DNA of 64,000 bases from DATMER01 sp963741305. Its GTDB lineage: Bacteria; Acidobacteriota; Thermoanaerobaculia; Multivoradales; UBA5704. The position numbers and the translations under genes are program-made. The stretch is from positions 6,324,001-6,388,000 of the forward strand of contig CAVUHL010000003.1 in the NCBI GenBank assembly GCA_963741305.1. Direction: 5' to 3'. The notes beneath the pieces were generated by a model. The model was not told the origin of the DNA. It saw nothing but the letters and a program-made list of their open reading frames with translations, and searched no databases. Positions 42,525 through 50,807 of the stretch are shown here, one piece after another. Within the stretch, counting starts at the first letter, position 1. The number at the start of each line of letters is the position of its first letter.

Positions 42525-42866
42525 CCGAAGGATTCGGAGCCATTCTCTGTGGTTCAGAGCTTCGCTGAAGATTTCCGGAGCCGCTCTGAAGCGCTCAGAA
42601 TGGCTCTGAAGAATTCAGAATGACTCTGAGGCGATCAGAATCGCGCCGCGCCGTTCCGATCTCTTCTTCAGCCGCTCAGAATGGCGCTGAGGCTTTCAGA
42701 GCCGCTCGCAGGCATTCAGAGGCGCGCCGGGGATTTCGAAACTGCTTCCGAGTAATTCGGAGTCGCGTTGAGAGTTGCAGAATAATGTTTAGCCGCTCAG
42801 AATGATGCCTCGCCGTCCGGGAACCGTCCTGAGCCGCTCAGAGTCGCGCTGAAAGCTTCAGAAGAG
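42525..42866. repeat. Degenerate tandem array, 17 units of 20-21 bp, each with an inverted repeat
   Basis: Units run from 42525 (CCGAAGGATTCGG) to about 42866. A typical unit is a 13-bp dyad such as CTGAAGAATTCAG followed by a 7-bp spacer like AATGGCG. Arms covary between units: CTGA/TCAG, CCGA/TCGG, CTCTG/CAGAG, CTGAG/CTCAG. Four units have 21 bp, the rest 20. There is no gene in it. The last unit overlaps the stop codon of the truncated toxin at 42858. It is not a CRISPR array because no unique spacers exist. Confidence 0.65.
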
Positions 42867-43028
42867 GACCAGCCGCTCCTCGCGAGCTGCCCACTCCAGC
42901 ACCGCCTCATCCTGTGCCTCGGCAAGGGCAGTATCTTGCACCCGGACGAGATCCAGATTGGGAAGGAGCCGCAAGAGGCCTCGTACGATCCGGCCGTCGA
43001 AGTTTTCGTCGGCTGCCAGGCGCAGCAT
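42858..43028 (-). pseudogene. Truncated DUF5615 PIN-like toxin
   Basis: 56 residues (MLRLAADENFDGRIVRGLL, LVRVQDTALAEAQDEAVLEWA, ending ERLVLF). DUF5615 proteins normally run about 110-120 residues, with a HDxxTM motif just after the point where this one stops. The stop TGA lies in the last unit of the repeat array, so the missing half was replaced by repeats. It is preceded by the DUF433 antitoxin gene with a TGATG overlap. Confidence 0.65.
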
Positions 43029-43375
43029 CAGGCCGCGCCTGCTCGTGCCCTCTGCATTCGGCCGAGGAGCCGCTCGCGCAGTTCCTGGTACTCAGGACGG
43101 CCCTCGATCTCGCGCCGCAGCTCCGAGTGCTCCCGGGTGCGCCGCTCCAAGTACCCTTCGACCTCGGATCGATGCCGGAGGTAGTAGGTGATGACGGCGT
43201 AGACATCCGCCAGCGACACCGCCGAGTAGTCCTGGGCGATCTCCTCGGGCGTCGCTCCCCTGTTGAAGGCGCCGATGAGCGTGTCGGGGGTGACCCGCGT
43301 TCCGGCTACCCGGATGACACGGCCATCCTCGGCGAGGATCAGAGGCACGGGATCGGACACGGCGGGCAGATTCAT
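43028..43375 (-). CDS. DUF433 antitoxin
   Basis: 115 residues with the DUF433 core (EDGRVIRVAGTRVTPDTLIGAFNRGATPEEIAQDY and SLADVYAVITYYLRHRSEVEGYL), a small winged or helix-turn-helix domain often paired with DUF5615 toxins. The downstream partner is truncated. ATG 43375 is used, with a GTG two codons upstream as alternative. TACAAT, a plausible -10, sits just upstream. It lies directly 3' of the tmRNA gene. Confidence 0.75.
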   Translation of the reverse strand: MNLPAVSDPVPLILAEDGRVIRVAGTRVTPDTLIGAFNRGATPEEIAQDYSAVSLADVYAVITYYLRHRSEVEGYLERRTREHSELRREIEGRPEYQELRERLLGRMQRARAGAA

Positions 43376-43478
43376 GGGCACGATTGTATCAACGTTTGAT
43401 TCCGGCCACCCCCAAGGCCCGCAAGACGCGCGGAGGCTCGGACAGGTGTCGGAAATCTGCTTTGGAAGAAGAGATGAA

Positions 43479-43829
43479 TGGTGGAGGCGGTGGGAGTCGA
43501 ACCCACGTCCGAGAAACGCGTATCGAAGGCTTCTACGTGCGTATCCCTGATGTTTTGGTTCTCGCCGTTCGCGTTTTGGAGCAGGGCACTCCGACGCGGC
43601 GGCCAGCCTCTAAATTATCCGGAAGCGGCTCGAGGCTGCCGCGACCTTAGATCCACTACAAGTGTCGTCCTGAAAGAGCGCCGTGGATCAGGGCTCCCCA
43701 ACTAGACGTCGCGGTTATTTAGGCCGCGAGGGCGAAGTTATCGTTCGCAGTTACTTTTCCGCCTTACGGGCGGCGATCGTCACGCTACCCTCGCTCCGCT
43801 CTGTTCCCCGTCGAAACCGGTACGCCCCC
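43479..43829 (-). ncRNA. ssrA: Transfer-messenger RNA
   Basis: 351 nt on the minus strand. The 5' end GGGGGCG pairs with the 3' CGCCTCC, followed by ACCA, so CCA is encoded. GGTTTCGACGGGG is the conserved 5' element and GTTCGACTCCCACC-like sequence forms the T arm. The tag frame reads ANDNFALAA followed by TAA. It rescues stalled ribosomes with SmpB; tagged proteins go to ClpXP, for which sspB lies at 52275. Confidence 0.97.
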
Positions 43830-43886
43830 AAGTTTTGAAAGAACCGTGCTGCCTCCAGTATAACCGCAGACGCGAGCCGTAGATTC

Positions 43887-44351
43887 CTAGCTCGCCTCGG
43901 AGCGGGCCGGCGGCCCCGCCTCGGCTTCCACCCCCACCGTTCCCAGGAACTCCTCCGCGCCGCTGGTGCGCAGCCGGGAGAGGACCAGGAACCAGCCGCC
44001 CAGCGCAAGGATCGCTCCGAACGGGGCGAGGGGCAGGAGATTCGGGAAGAACGGCCAGAGCATCGTGAGCACCCCTCCGCCCACCGCCAGGAGGAGCACG
44101 ATCACCGGCGAGGCCTGGACCGAGAGGTCCGACTCCTCGGGCCGGAAGACGATGCGGGAGCCGTCCGCGGCGGGCTCTACCTGCACTGGCCCGGCGATCA
44201 GCCCGCGGCGCAGGCCGTGAACCACGGGCAGGTAGAGCCAGAGGTCAGAGTCTTCCTTCCGCAGCTCGGCCCCCCAGTCGTCCGCGGCTCGGCGCAGGGC
44301 GGCCAGGGCGGCGTCGGGACGCTCCTCCAGGGTGAGGGTGTGCTCGGGCAT
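43887..44351 (-). CDS. Hypothetical two-helix membrane protein downstream of dusB
   Basis: 154 residues. The first 85 are soluble and polar; two membrane segments follow (ASPVIVLLLAVGGGVLTMLWPFF and PLAPFGAILALGGWFLVL). No known domain recognised. ATG 44351 shares one base with the dusB stop (TGATG), so it is translated with dusB. The tmRNA gene begins 57 bp after its stop on the same strand. Confidence 0.65.
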   Translation of the reverse strand: MPEHTLTLEERPDAALAALRRAADDWGAELRKEDSDLWLYLPVVHGLRRGLIAGPVQVEPAADGSRIVFRPEESDLSVQASPVIVLLLAVGGGVLTMLWPFFPNLLPLAPFGAILALGGWFLVLSRLRTSGAEEFLGTVGVEAEAGPPARSEAS

Positions 44352-45334
44352 CAAGCCGCCTGCTCGACCAGCAGCTCGGCGAGGAAGGACTCGACGGTGA
44401 CCAGGAAGCTCTCCACGTCCGGGATCTGGTTGATCGCCTGGCGGAGCTTGCGGCCGTTCGGCAGGCCGTGGGTGTACCAGCCGGTGAACTTGCGCAGCTT
44501 GTGAAGGGCGTAAAGCGGGTTCTCGCGCCCGGCCACCATGCGGAAGTGCTCGAGGATGAGATCGCGCCGGTCTTCCAGGGTGGGCTCGGTGACCTTGGCG
44601 CCCGACATCCGCGCCGCGGTCTGGCGGAAGAGCCACGGGTTGTGGGTGGCGCCCCGGCCGACCATGACCCCGTCGCAGCCGGTCTCGGCCATCATGCGGA
44701 GGGCATCCTCCGGCTCCCGCACGTCGCCGTTGCCGATCACCGGGATGGAGAGCGTCTCTTTCAGCTGCGCCAGGTGCGACCAGTCGGCTTGGCCGTTGAA
44801 CATCTGGCGGGCGGTGCGCGCGTGCATGGCGACAGCCGCCACCCCGTTGGCCTCGCAGACCCGTCCCAGGTCCAGGTAGTTGCGCCGGCAATCGTCGAGG
44901 CCCAGGCGGAACTTGACCGTGAGCGGGATGCTGATCGCGTCCTTGACCGTGCGGACGATGTCCTCGGCGAGCTTGAGGTCCCCCATCAGCGCCGCGCCCG
45001 CGCATCCCTTGAGGACCTTGTTGGCCGGGCAGCCCATGTTGATGTCGCAGATGTCGGCCCCGATCTCCTCGACGTAGACCGCGGCCTCGCGCATGGTCTC
45101 GGGGTCGGAGCCGTAGATCTGGATCGCCAGCGGGCGCTCTTCCTCGGCGAAGTGCATCAGCTCCCGGGTCTTCTGGTTGCCGTTGACGATCGCCTTGGAG
45201 GAGATGAATTCCATGGACACCACGCCCACGCCGCCGATCCGCCGCACGAGGAGGCGGAAGTCGCGGTCGGTCACCCCCGCCATCGGCGCGAGCCAGAGGG
45301 GGGGATCTACGAGGACGGGGCCCAGTTGCACCAT
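44351..45334 (-). CDS. dusB: tRNA-dihydrouridine synthase DusB
   Basis: 327 residues of TIM-barrel FMN enzyme. It has APMAGVTDRDFR, INMGCPANKVLKGCAGAAL (catalytic Cys) and VIGNGDVREPEDAL, and ends with the Dus helical domain. It reduces uridine in the tRNA D-loop. ATG 45334 begins the conserved barrel; an upstream reading through the inverted repeat has no support. Confidence 0.93.
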   Translation of the reverse strand: MVQLGPVLVDPPLWLAPMAGVTDRDFRLLVRRIGGVGVVSMEFISSKAIVNGNQKTRELMHFAEEERPLAIQIYGSDPETMREAAVYVEEIGADICDINMGCPANKVLKGCAGAALMGDLKLAEDIVRTVKDAISIPLTVKFRLGLDDCRRNYLDLGRVCEANGVAAVAMHARTARQMFNGQADWSHLAQLKETLSIPVIGNGDVREPEDALRMMAETGCDGVMVGRGATHNPWLFRQTAARMSGAKVTEPTLEDRRDLILEHFRMVAGRENPLYALHKLRKFTGWYTHGLPNGRKLRQAINQIPDVESFLVTVESFLAELLVEQAA

Positions 45335-45375
45335 GGCGGGTATTCTAACCGGGGAGCGAGGGGCGAGCATTCCGG

Positions 45376-45530
45376 ACCCTCCCCCCCGTCCCCTCTCCCA
45401 CACGCACTCACACCCGCCCGGGCGAGGGGCGCCACCGCCCAACAGCAAACAGAAGGTCCGGTTCCGATCCGGTTCCCCCTCTCCCGGGTGGGTGTGAGTG
45501 CGTGTGGGAGAGGGGGTTAGGGGGTGAGGG
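45376..45530. repeat. Long inverted repeat, MITE-like
   Basis: Perfect 26-bp arms at 45390-45415 and 45490-45515 (CCCCTCTCCCACACGCACTC and onward). Pairing continues imperfectly on both sides, giving nearly 155 bp. As RNA this would form a very strong hairpin. It fills the gap between dusB and the small membrane-protein gene, both minus strand. Similar C-rich dispersed repeats occur in many GC-rich genomes. Confidence 0.7.
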
Positions 45531-45531
45531 T

Positions 45532-45807
45532 TCAGGTCCGCCGCCGGCGGTGGGTCGTGCTCCCCACCCAGAGAGTGAGGAGCGCGGCGATGGCCGCCCA
45601 TTGCAGCCCGCCCGCGACCAGGCTCCAGGCGAGCATCGCCTCCCCTTCCAGGTCCAGGTAGGCGAGGGAGGTGGGGAAATCCATCCAGACCACGAAGTTC
45701 GCCCGGCCGAAGTAGCCCCAGGATTGCCAGACCCAGAGCGCAGTGAGCGTGTGGAGGATCACCCCGATGATGACGGCGGCCAGGACCGCCCGGCGAGATG
45801 GTTTCAT
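45532..45807 (-). CDS. Small hypothetical membrane protein
   Basis: 91 residues, mostly two hydrophobic segments (AVLAAVIIGVILHTLTALWVW and LVAGGLQWAAIAALLTLWV) and a basic RRRR C-terminus. No family recognised. The ATG overlaps the stop of the SUMF1-type gene (ATGA). The coupling suggests a membrane partner for that protein, but this is guesswork. Confidence 0.6.
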   Translation of the reverse strand: MKPSRRAVLAAVIIGVILHTLTALWVWQSWGYFGRANFVVWMDFPTSLAYLDLEGEAMLAWSLVAGGLQWAAIAALLTLWVGSTTHRRRRT

Positions 45808-46466
45808 GAAGATGCCACCCTGAAGCCGTAATCCGAGTAGCGCATGTGCGGCGGGATGGCCGAGCGGGCGGCGCAGCGGCTCACCTTGATCTGATGCCGC
45901 CACGAGCCGCCCCGGGAGGATCGGCGGGTGCCGGTGTCCGGCCCCGGGGGATCGTCCACCGGGGAGGCCTCGTAATAGCGTGCGTCGTACCAGTCCGAGC
46001 ACCACTCGTGGACGTTCTCGCCCAGGCCGAGGCAGCCCAGCGGGTGGAGGGAGGGATAGGCATCGACCGGCTCCGGGCCTTCCTGCCAGCGCCGCTCGTA
46101 GTCGGGGAGCGACTCGGGGGGATCATCGCCCCAGGGATAGAGGACTTCCCGGTCCAGCTTCGCGGCCCGTTCCCATTCGGCCTCCGTGGGCAGGCGCACC
46201 CCGAGCCAGCGGCAGTAGGCCAGGGCATCCTCCCAGGAAGGTCCGACTGCGGGCATGCGCGGGTGGGTGAAGGCCGGCTCGTGCCAGAATGGCGGAGCGG
46301 GGTGGCCCGTCTCGTCGAGGAAGCGCTGATACTCCTCCCGGGTCACCTGGGTCCTCGCCAGGCGGAACGGCCGCACGCGCACCTCGTGCCGGGGGTTCTC
46401 ATTGTCCCGCGGGCCGCCGCCCATCCAGAAGGTGCCGCCGGGGATCTCAATCCAGTCGAGGTCCAT
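45804..46466 (-). CDS. SUMF1/formylglycine-generating-enzyme-like protein
   Basis: 220 residues of the FGE-sulfatase fold: IPGGTFWMGG, RTQVTREEYQRFLDETG, RLPTEAEWERAAK, GENVHEWCSDW and the closing SDYGFRVA. True formylglycine enzymes need a paired cysteine near the C-terminus; here only one Cys (SRCAARSA) is present, so sulfatase activation is unlikely. Many such proteins bind other substrates or act beside signalling proteins. Divergent from the methyltransferase gene with a 32-bp gap. Confidence 0.8.
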   Translation of the reverse strand: MDLDWIEIPGGTFWMGGGPRDNENPRHEVRVRPFRLARTQVTREEYQRFLDETGHPAPPFWHEPAFTHPRMPAVGPSWEDALAYCRWLGVRLPTEAEWERAAKLDREVLYPWGDDPPESLPDYERRWQEGPEPVDAYPSLHPLGCLGLGENVHEWCSDWYDARYYEASPVDDPPGPDTGTRRSSRGGSWRHQIKVSRCAARSAIPPHMRYSDYGFRVASS

Positions 46467-46498
46467 GGGTGTAGCATACCGCTGCCTCGGGAGGCTCG

Positions 46499-47227
46499 AT
46501 GCCCTGGTACAAGGAATGGTTTGGCGAGGAGTACCTCGAGCTCTACTCCCACCGGGATGCGTCGGAGGCCGAGGAGCACGTCGATTTCGTGGTGAGGGGG
46601 CTCGGGGGTGGAGACAACCCCAGGGCGGTGCTCGACCTCGCCTGCGGGACGGGCCGGCACACCGCCGCGCTCCGGCAGCGCGGCTACCGCGTCCTGGGCG
46701 TGGACCTGTCGGTCACTTTCCTCGCCCGGATGAAGAAGCGCGGCCTGCCCCCGGTCGCGGGCGACATGCGCCGCCTGCCGTTCATGGACGAGAGCTTCGA
46801 CTGGGTCCTGAATTTCTTCACGTCCTTCGGCTACTTCGAGCGCGAGCGGGAGAATTTCCTGGTGCTGGAGGAGATCGTCCGCGTCCTGATCCCGGAAGGA
46901 CGCTTCCTGATCGACCTGATGAATCCGGGGCCCGTGCTCGCGAACCTGAAGCCCCGGGACGAGCAGGTGATGGACGGCGGCCGGGCCGTGATCGAGCGCT
47001 GGTACGATCCTGCGGCCCAGAGGGTGAATAAGAAGATCGTCGTCGAAACCCCTGGCGACCGCCCCCGTACCTTCCGGGAGAGCGTGCGGCTCTACCGGCC
47101 GGAGGAGGTGACCATCGGCCTGCGCTGGGCGGGCCTGGAGGTCGACGGCCTCTATGGCAACTTTCAAGGAGATTCCTACGAGCGTGACAGCGAACGCCTC
47201 ATCATCCTCGGTCACAAGCCGGCCTGA
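46499..47227 (+). CDS. SAM-dependent methyltransferase at the head of the bacillithiol operon
   Basis: 242 residues of class I fold. The SAM motif is VLDLACGTGRHTAAL, then VLGVDLS and DMRRLPFMDESFDWVLNFFTSFGYF. The C-terminal half is a beta-rich lid. GGGAGG precedes the ATG. It overlaps bshC by 44 bp. The substrate is unknown; overlap with bshC raises the idea of bacillithiol N-methylation as in green sulfur bacteria, but I cannot show homology to that enzyme. Confidence 0.8.
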   Translation: MPWYKEWFGEEYLELYSHRDASEAEEHVDFVVRGLGGGDNPRAVLDLACGTGRHTAALRQRGYRVLGVDLSVTFLARMKKRGLPPVAGDMRRLPFMDESFDWVLNFFTSFGYFERERENFLVLEEIVRVLIPEGRFLIDLMNPGPVLANLKPRDEQVMDGGRAVIERWYDPAAQRVNKKIVVETPGDRPRTFRESVRLYRPEEVTIGLRWAGLEVDGLYGNFQGDSYERDSERLIILGHKPA

Positions 47228-48830
47228 CCTGCGGGTCGACCTGGCAAAAGCCGGGCTGCTTCCGGCCCTGCCGACCGCCTATCTGGCCGGCCGCGACCTG
47301 GACCTCCTCGCGCCTTTGCGTTTCCTGGCGCCGGGCCAGACGCCGTCCGGCCCCGGTTTGCCGGGCGCCCGGCGCGAGCTGGCGGAGGCTCTCGCCATCG
47401 CCAACCGCGGCTATGGCAACCCGCGGGCCGACGAGCTCGCCCGGAAGCTGGCCGACCCCGCCACCCGCGTGGTCATCACCGGGCAGCAGCCGGGCCTGCT
47501 CGGCGGGCCGCTCTATGCCTTTTCGAAGATGATCGCCGCTTCCCGCTGGGCCGCCGCTCTCGAAGCCCAGGGAGAATCTGCCGTCGCCGTGTTCTGGGTC
47601 GCGACCGAGGATCACGACTGGGCCGAGGTCTCCACCGCTACCGTCCTTACTCCGGAAGGGCCGCGCACCTTCGACCTCGGTCCCGACCCCGAGCCGCTCA
47701 CGCCGGTCGGCATGCGCGCGCTCGGCCCCGAGGTGGAAGGCGTGCTCCGCGCCATCGCCGAAGCCGTGCCGGGCGACCGCTACGCCGAGTGGATTCGGAC
47801 GATCGGCCAGTGGTACCGGCCCGACGCCCGCTTCGGCGAGGCGTTCTGCCGGCTCATGGCGCGCCTTGCCGGTCCCCACTGTCCTCTCCTCCTCGACGCC
47901 ATGCTCCCCGCCCTCAAGGCCGCCCAGCGCCCCTGGCTGAAACGCCTCGTCGAGCGGCGGAAGGAAGTCGAGGAGGCTCTGGAGCGCCGGGACACGGAGA
48001 TCGAGCGCCGCGGCTACCCGCTGCAGGTCAGCCCGCAACGCGGCACGAGCCCTCTATTTCTTCTCTCCCGCGGCGAGCGGCGGCGGATCGAGTGGCGGGG
48101 TGATTCTGAGTACACCCTTCGAGGACGTGATGCCGGCGATACCCGGGCCAATGCGGACGATCTGCTCCAGATCGCGGAGGAGAACCCGGGCGTCCTCTCC
48201 CCCGGCGTGCTGGCCCGCCCCGCCATCCAGGATGCGGTGCTCGGCACCTTCATCCATCTCCTCGGCCCGGGCGAGCTCTCCTACATGGGGCAGTCGGCCG
48301 CGGTTCACGAGGTGCTGGAGGTCGATTCGCCCTGGGTGGCGCTCCGTCCCCAGGCCCTGGTCGTGGAGCCCAAGCAGATGGAACGGCTTGGCGAGACCGG
48401 CCTCCCTCTCGCGACGCTGATGGGAAGCCGGCACGACCTCGATCAGGCCCTCGCGGCGATGGAGGGAGACGCCGGCGTCGAGCCCGTGCGCCGCAGGATC
48501 GAGGAGGCCCTCGCCGAGCTGCGGCCCGCGGACCCCAACCTCGAGCGCCCGCTGGAGAAGACCCGCGAGCAGATCCTCCGCGCCCTGGAAACCTTCGCCG
48601 AGAAGACGACCCAGGCCGCCGCCCGCCGCAACGAGACCCTGAACCGCCGGGTGGATCAGATCCGCGACAGCTGCCTCCCCTTGGGCAAGCCGCAGGAGCG
48701 AGTCATCGCCTCCGCCCATTTTCAGGGCAAGTACGAGGACCGGCTCGCGCAGAGCTTCTGGGAGCAGATGGGCCTCGATTCCAGAAGGCTACAGGTCACC
48801 TGTCCCGACTGCGTGGAGCCCAAGCCTTGA
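47184..48830 (+). CDS. bshC: Bacillithiol biosynthesis cysteine-adding enzyme BshC
   Basis: About 548 residues. Family segments include VITGQQPGLLGGPLYAFSKMIAA, VFWVATEDHDWAEV and FIHLLGPGELSYMGQSAAVHEVL, and the long central coiled coil is present. BshC joins cysteine to GlcN-malate. The start is GTG 47184, supported by AAGGAG 12 bp upstream; an ATG at 47154 is possible. The stop overlaps the bshB1 TTG. All three bsh genes lie in one operon. Confidence 0.9.
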   Translation: MTANASSSSVTSRPDLRVDLAKAGLLPALPTAYLAGRDLDLLAPLRFLAPGQTPSGPGLPGARRELAEALAIANRGYGNPRADELARKLADPATRVVITGQQPGLLGGPLYAFSKMIAASRWAAALEAQGESAVAVFWVATEDHDWAEVSTATVLTPEGPRTFDLGPDPEPLTPVGMRALGPEVEGVLRAIAEAVPGDRYAEWIRTIGQWYRPDARFGEAFCRLMARLAGPHCPLLLDAMLPALKAAQRPWLKRLVERRKEVEEALERRDTEIERRGYPLQVSPQRGTSPLFLLSRGERRRIEWRGDSEYTLRGRDAGDTRANADDLLQIAEENPGVLSPGVLARPAIQDAVLGTFIHLLGPGELSYMGQSAAVHEVLEVDSPWVALRPQALVVEPKQMERLGETGLPLATLMGSRHDLDQALAAMEGDAGVEPVRRRIEEALAELRPADPNLERPLEKTREQILRALETFAEKTTQAAARRNETLNRRVDQIRDSCLPLGKPQERVIASAHFQGKYEDRLAQSFWEQMGLDSRRLQVTCPDCVEPKP

Positions 48831-49549
48831 AGCTGGACGTCCTCGCGATCGGCTCCCACCCGGACGACGCCGAGCTTGGCTGCGGCGGCACGCTCGCCCT
48901 GCTCGCCAAGCAGGGGAAGAAGGTCGGCATCCTCCATCTGACCCGCGGCGAACGGGGGACGCGCGGCACGGCCGAAGAGCGGCTGCAGGAAGCGGAGGAC
49001 GCGGCAGAGGCCCTGGGAGCGGTAGAGGTCGGTTTCCTGGACTGCGGCGACGGCGCCTTCCGCACTGGCGAGGCGGAGGAGGATGCCCTGATCGAGCGCC
49101 TCCGCGCCTGGCGGCCCGACCTGATCCTGGCTCCGAGCCCGAGCGACCGTCACCCGGACCATCATCGAGCCTCGCAGCTCATCCAGTCGGCCAGCTTCTA
49201 CGCCGGGCTCAAGAACCGGCATCCGGAGGCCGGAGCCCCCTACCGGCCGGGTGCGGTCTTCTCCTACATGCAGCACGACCCGTTCGAGCCCAGCTTCATC
49301 ATGGACGTCTCCTCCACCTGGGAGACCAAGCTGGAGGCCATGCGCGCCTACCGCAGCCAGCTCTACCAGGGAGCTGAGCAGAAGGGCGCCCAGACGAAAG
49401 TGGCCTCGCGCGAGTTCTGGCTCGCGGTCGAAGGGCGCGCCCGGCACTTCGGGCTGATGATCAACGTGGAGCTTGGCGAGCCGTTCTGGAGCCGGCTCCC
49501 CCTGGCGGTGGGCGACCTGTCCACCCTGGTTCCCGGAGGTTTGCGGTGA
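48827..49549 (+). CDS. bshB1: Bacillithiol biosynthesis deacetylase BshB1
   Basis: 240 residues of the PIG-L/LmbE zinc deacetylase fold. The zinc and catalytic motif is GSHPDDAELGCGG near the N-terminus, with RHPDHHRAS later. It removes the acetyl group of GlcNAc-malate. The TTG start overlaps the bshC stop (TTGA). It ends overlapping bshA by four bases. Confidence 0.9.
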   Translation: MKLDVLAIGSHPDDAELGCGGTLALLAKQGKKVGILHLTRGERGTRGTAEERLQEAEDAAEALGAVEVGFLDCGDGAFRTGEAEEDALIERLRAWRPDLILAPSPSDRHPDHHRASQLIQSASFYAGLKNRHPEAGAPYRPGAVFSYMQHDPFEPSFIMDVSSTWETKLEAMRAYRSQLYQGAEQKGAQTKVASREFWLAVEGRARHFGLMINVELGEPFWSRLPLAVGDLSTLVPGGLR

Positions 49550-50682
49550 AGATCGGCATCAGTTGCTATCCCACGTACGGCGGCTCGGGGATCGTCGCGA
49601 CCGAGCTGGCCATGGCGCTGGCCGACGGCGGCGACGAGGTCCATGTCATCAGCTACGCGCTGCCCTCGCGCCTGTCGCTCAACAGCTCGCGGATCTTCTT
49701 CCACCAGGTGGTCACCCCGACCTATCCCCTGTTCGCGGAGTACCCGCCCTACTCGCTGGCCCTCTCGACCAAGATGGTCGAGGTGGCGCGGCATCAACAG
49801 CTCGAGGTGATGCACGTCCACTACGCCATCCCCAACGCCGTCTCCGCGGTCATGGCCCGGCAGATCGTGGCGCCTCACCCACTCGCCGTGGTGACCACCC
49901 TGCACGGCACGGACGTGACCCTGGTGGGCAACGATCCGGCCTACCTGGAGACCACGCGCTGGGGGATCGTGGAGAGCGACGCGGTGACGGCGGTATCCGA
50001 GTCGCTGCGCCAGACGACCATGCAACAGCTCGGCATCCGGAACCACATCGACGTGGTGCCCAACTTCATCGATCCGTCGCGCTACGAGCAGGCCAAGGAT
50101 CTGCCAGGCGCCTGCCGCTGGGCCAAGCCAGGAGAGCGCACCCTGGTCCACATCTCCAACTTCCGTCCCCTGAAGCGGGTGATCGACGTGGTGGACGTCT
50201 TCCTGCGCCTGCGCGCCCACGTCCCCTGCCGGTTGCTGATGGTCGGCGATGGACCGGAACGCGGGCGGGTGGAGCAGCACTGCCGCGACACCGACGCCTG
50301 CAACTCGATCACTTTCATCGGCAGCCTGCCCCTCATCGAGGAGGTGCTGGTGGGGGCCGATCTCTTCTTCCTGCCTTCGGAGACCGAGTCGTTCGGCCTC
50401 GCGGCGCTGGAGGCCCTGAGCTGCAAGGTGCCGGTGATCGCCACCAATGTCGGCGGGCTTCCCGAGGTGGTGGTCCACGGCGAGAACGGCTTCCTGCACG
50501 AAGTGGGCGATGTCGAGGGCATGGCCGCCTCCGCCCTGAAGCTGCTCACGGACGAGCCGATGCGGAAGGCGTTCGGCGAAGCCGGCCGGCGCCGGTCCGT
50601 GGAGGTCTACGGCCAGGAGCCGATCGTGGCGCGCTACCGTTCGATCTATGAGCGGGTGGTGGAGCAGGCCCGCAATCGATGA
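49546..50682 (+). CDS. bshA: N-acetyl-alpha-D-glucosaminyl L-malate synthase BshA
   Basis: 378 residues of GT4 glycosyltransferase. Typical BshA segments are ISCYPTYGGSGIVATELAMAL, MHVHYAIPNAVSA, TTLHGTDVTLVGNDP and LPSETESFGLAALEALSC. It makes GlcNAc-malate from UDP-GlcNAc and L-malate, the first step. The GTG overlaps bshB1 (GTGA). The order here is C-B1-A, the reverse of the pathway. Confidence 0.93.
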   Translation: MKIGISCYPTYGGSGIVATELAMALADGGDEVHVISYALPSRLSLNSSRIFFHQVVTPTYPLFAEYPPYSLALSTKMVEVARHQQLEVMHVHYAIPNAVSAVMARQIVAPHPLAVVTTLHGTDVTLVGNDPAYLETTRWGIVESDAVTAVSESLRQTTMQQLGIRNHIDVVPNFIDPSRYEQAKDLPGACRWAKPGERTLVHISNFRPLKRVIDVVDVFLRLRAHVPCRLLMVGDGPERGRVEQHCRDTDACNSITFIGSLPLIEEVLVGADLFFLPSETESFGLAALEALSCKVPVIATNVGGLPEVVVHGENGFLHEVGDVEGMAASALKLLTDEPMRKAFGEAGRRRSVEVYGQEPIVARYRSIYERVVEQARNR

Positions 50683-50807
50683 CCTCGGTATCGGGTTCCT
50701 ACGCAGCTCCGGCCGGCCGTGCATGAGGCTCTGGCGGACCTCGGTATCGTTGTGTAGACTGCCCCGTGCATGAACCCGGATATTCTTCTCTGAAAGGAGA
50801 GGCCTCG

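Noticed and set aside
45804..46466. True formylglycine-generating enzyme
   Set aside because: The second cysteine of the active pair is missing and no sulfatase gene is nearby.
46958..46996. Promoter internal to the methyltransferase driving bshC
   Set aside because: No pair of hexamers at 16-18 bp spacing was found; co-transcription is enough to explain the layout.
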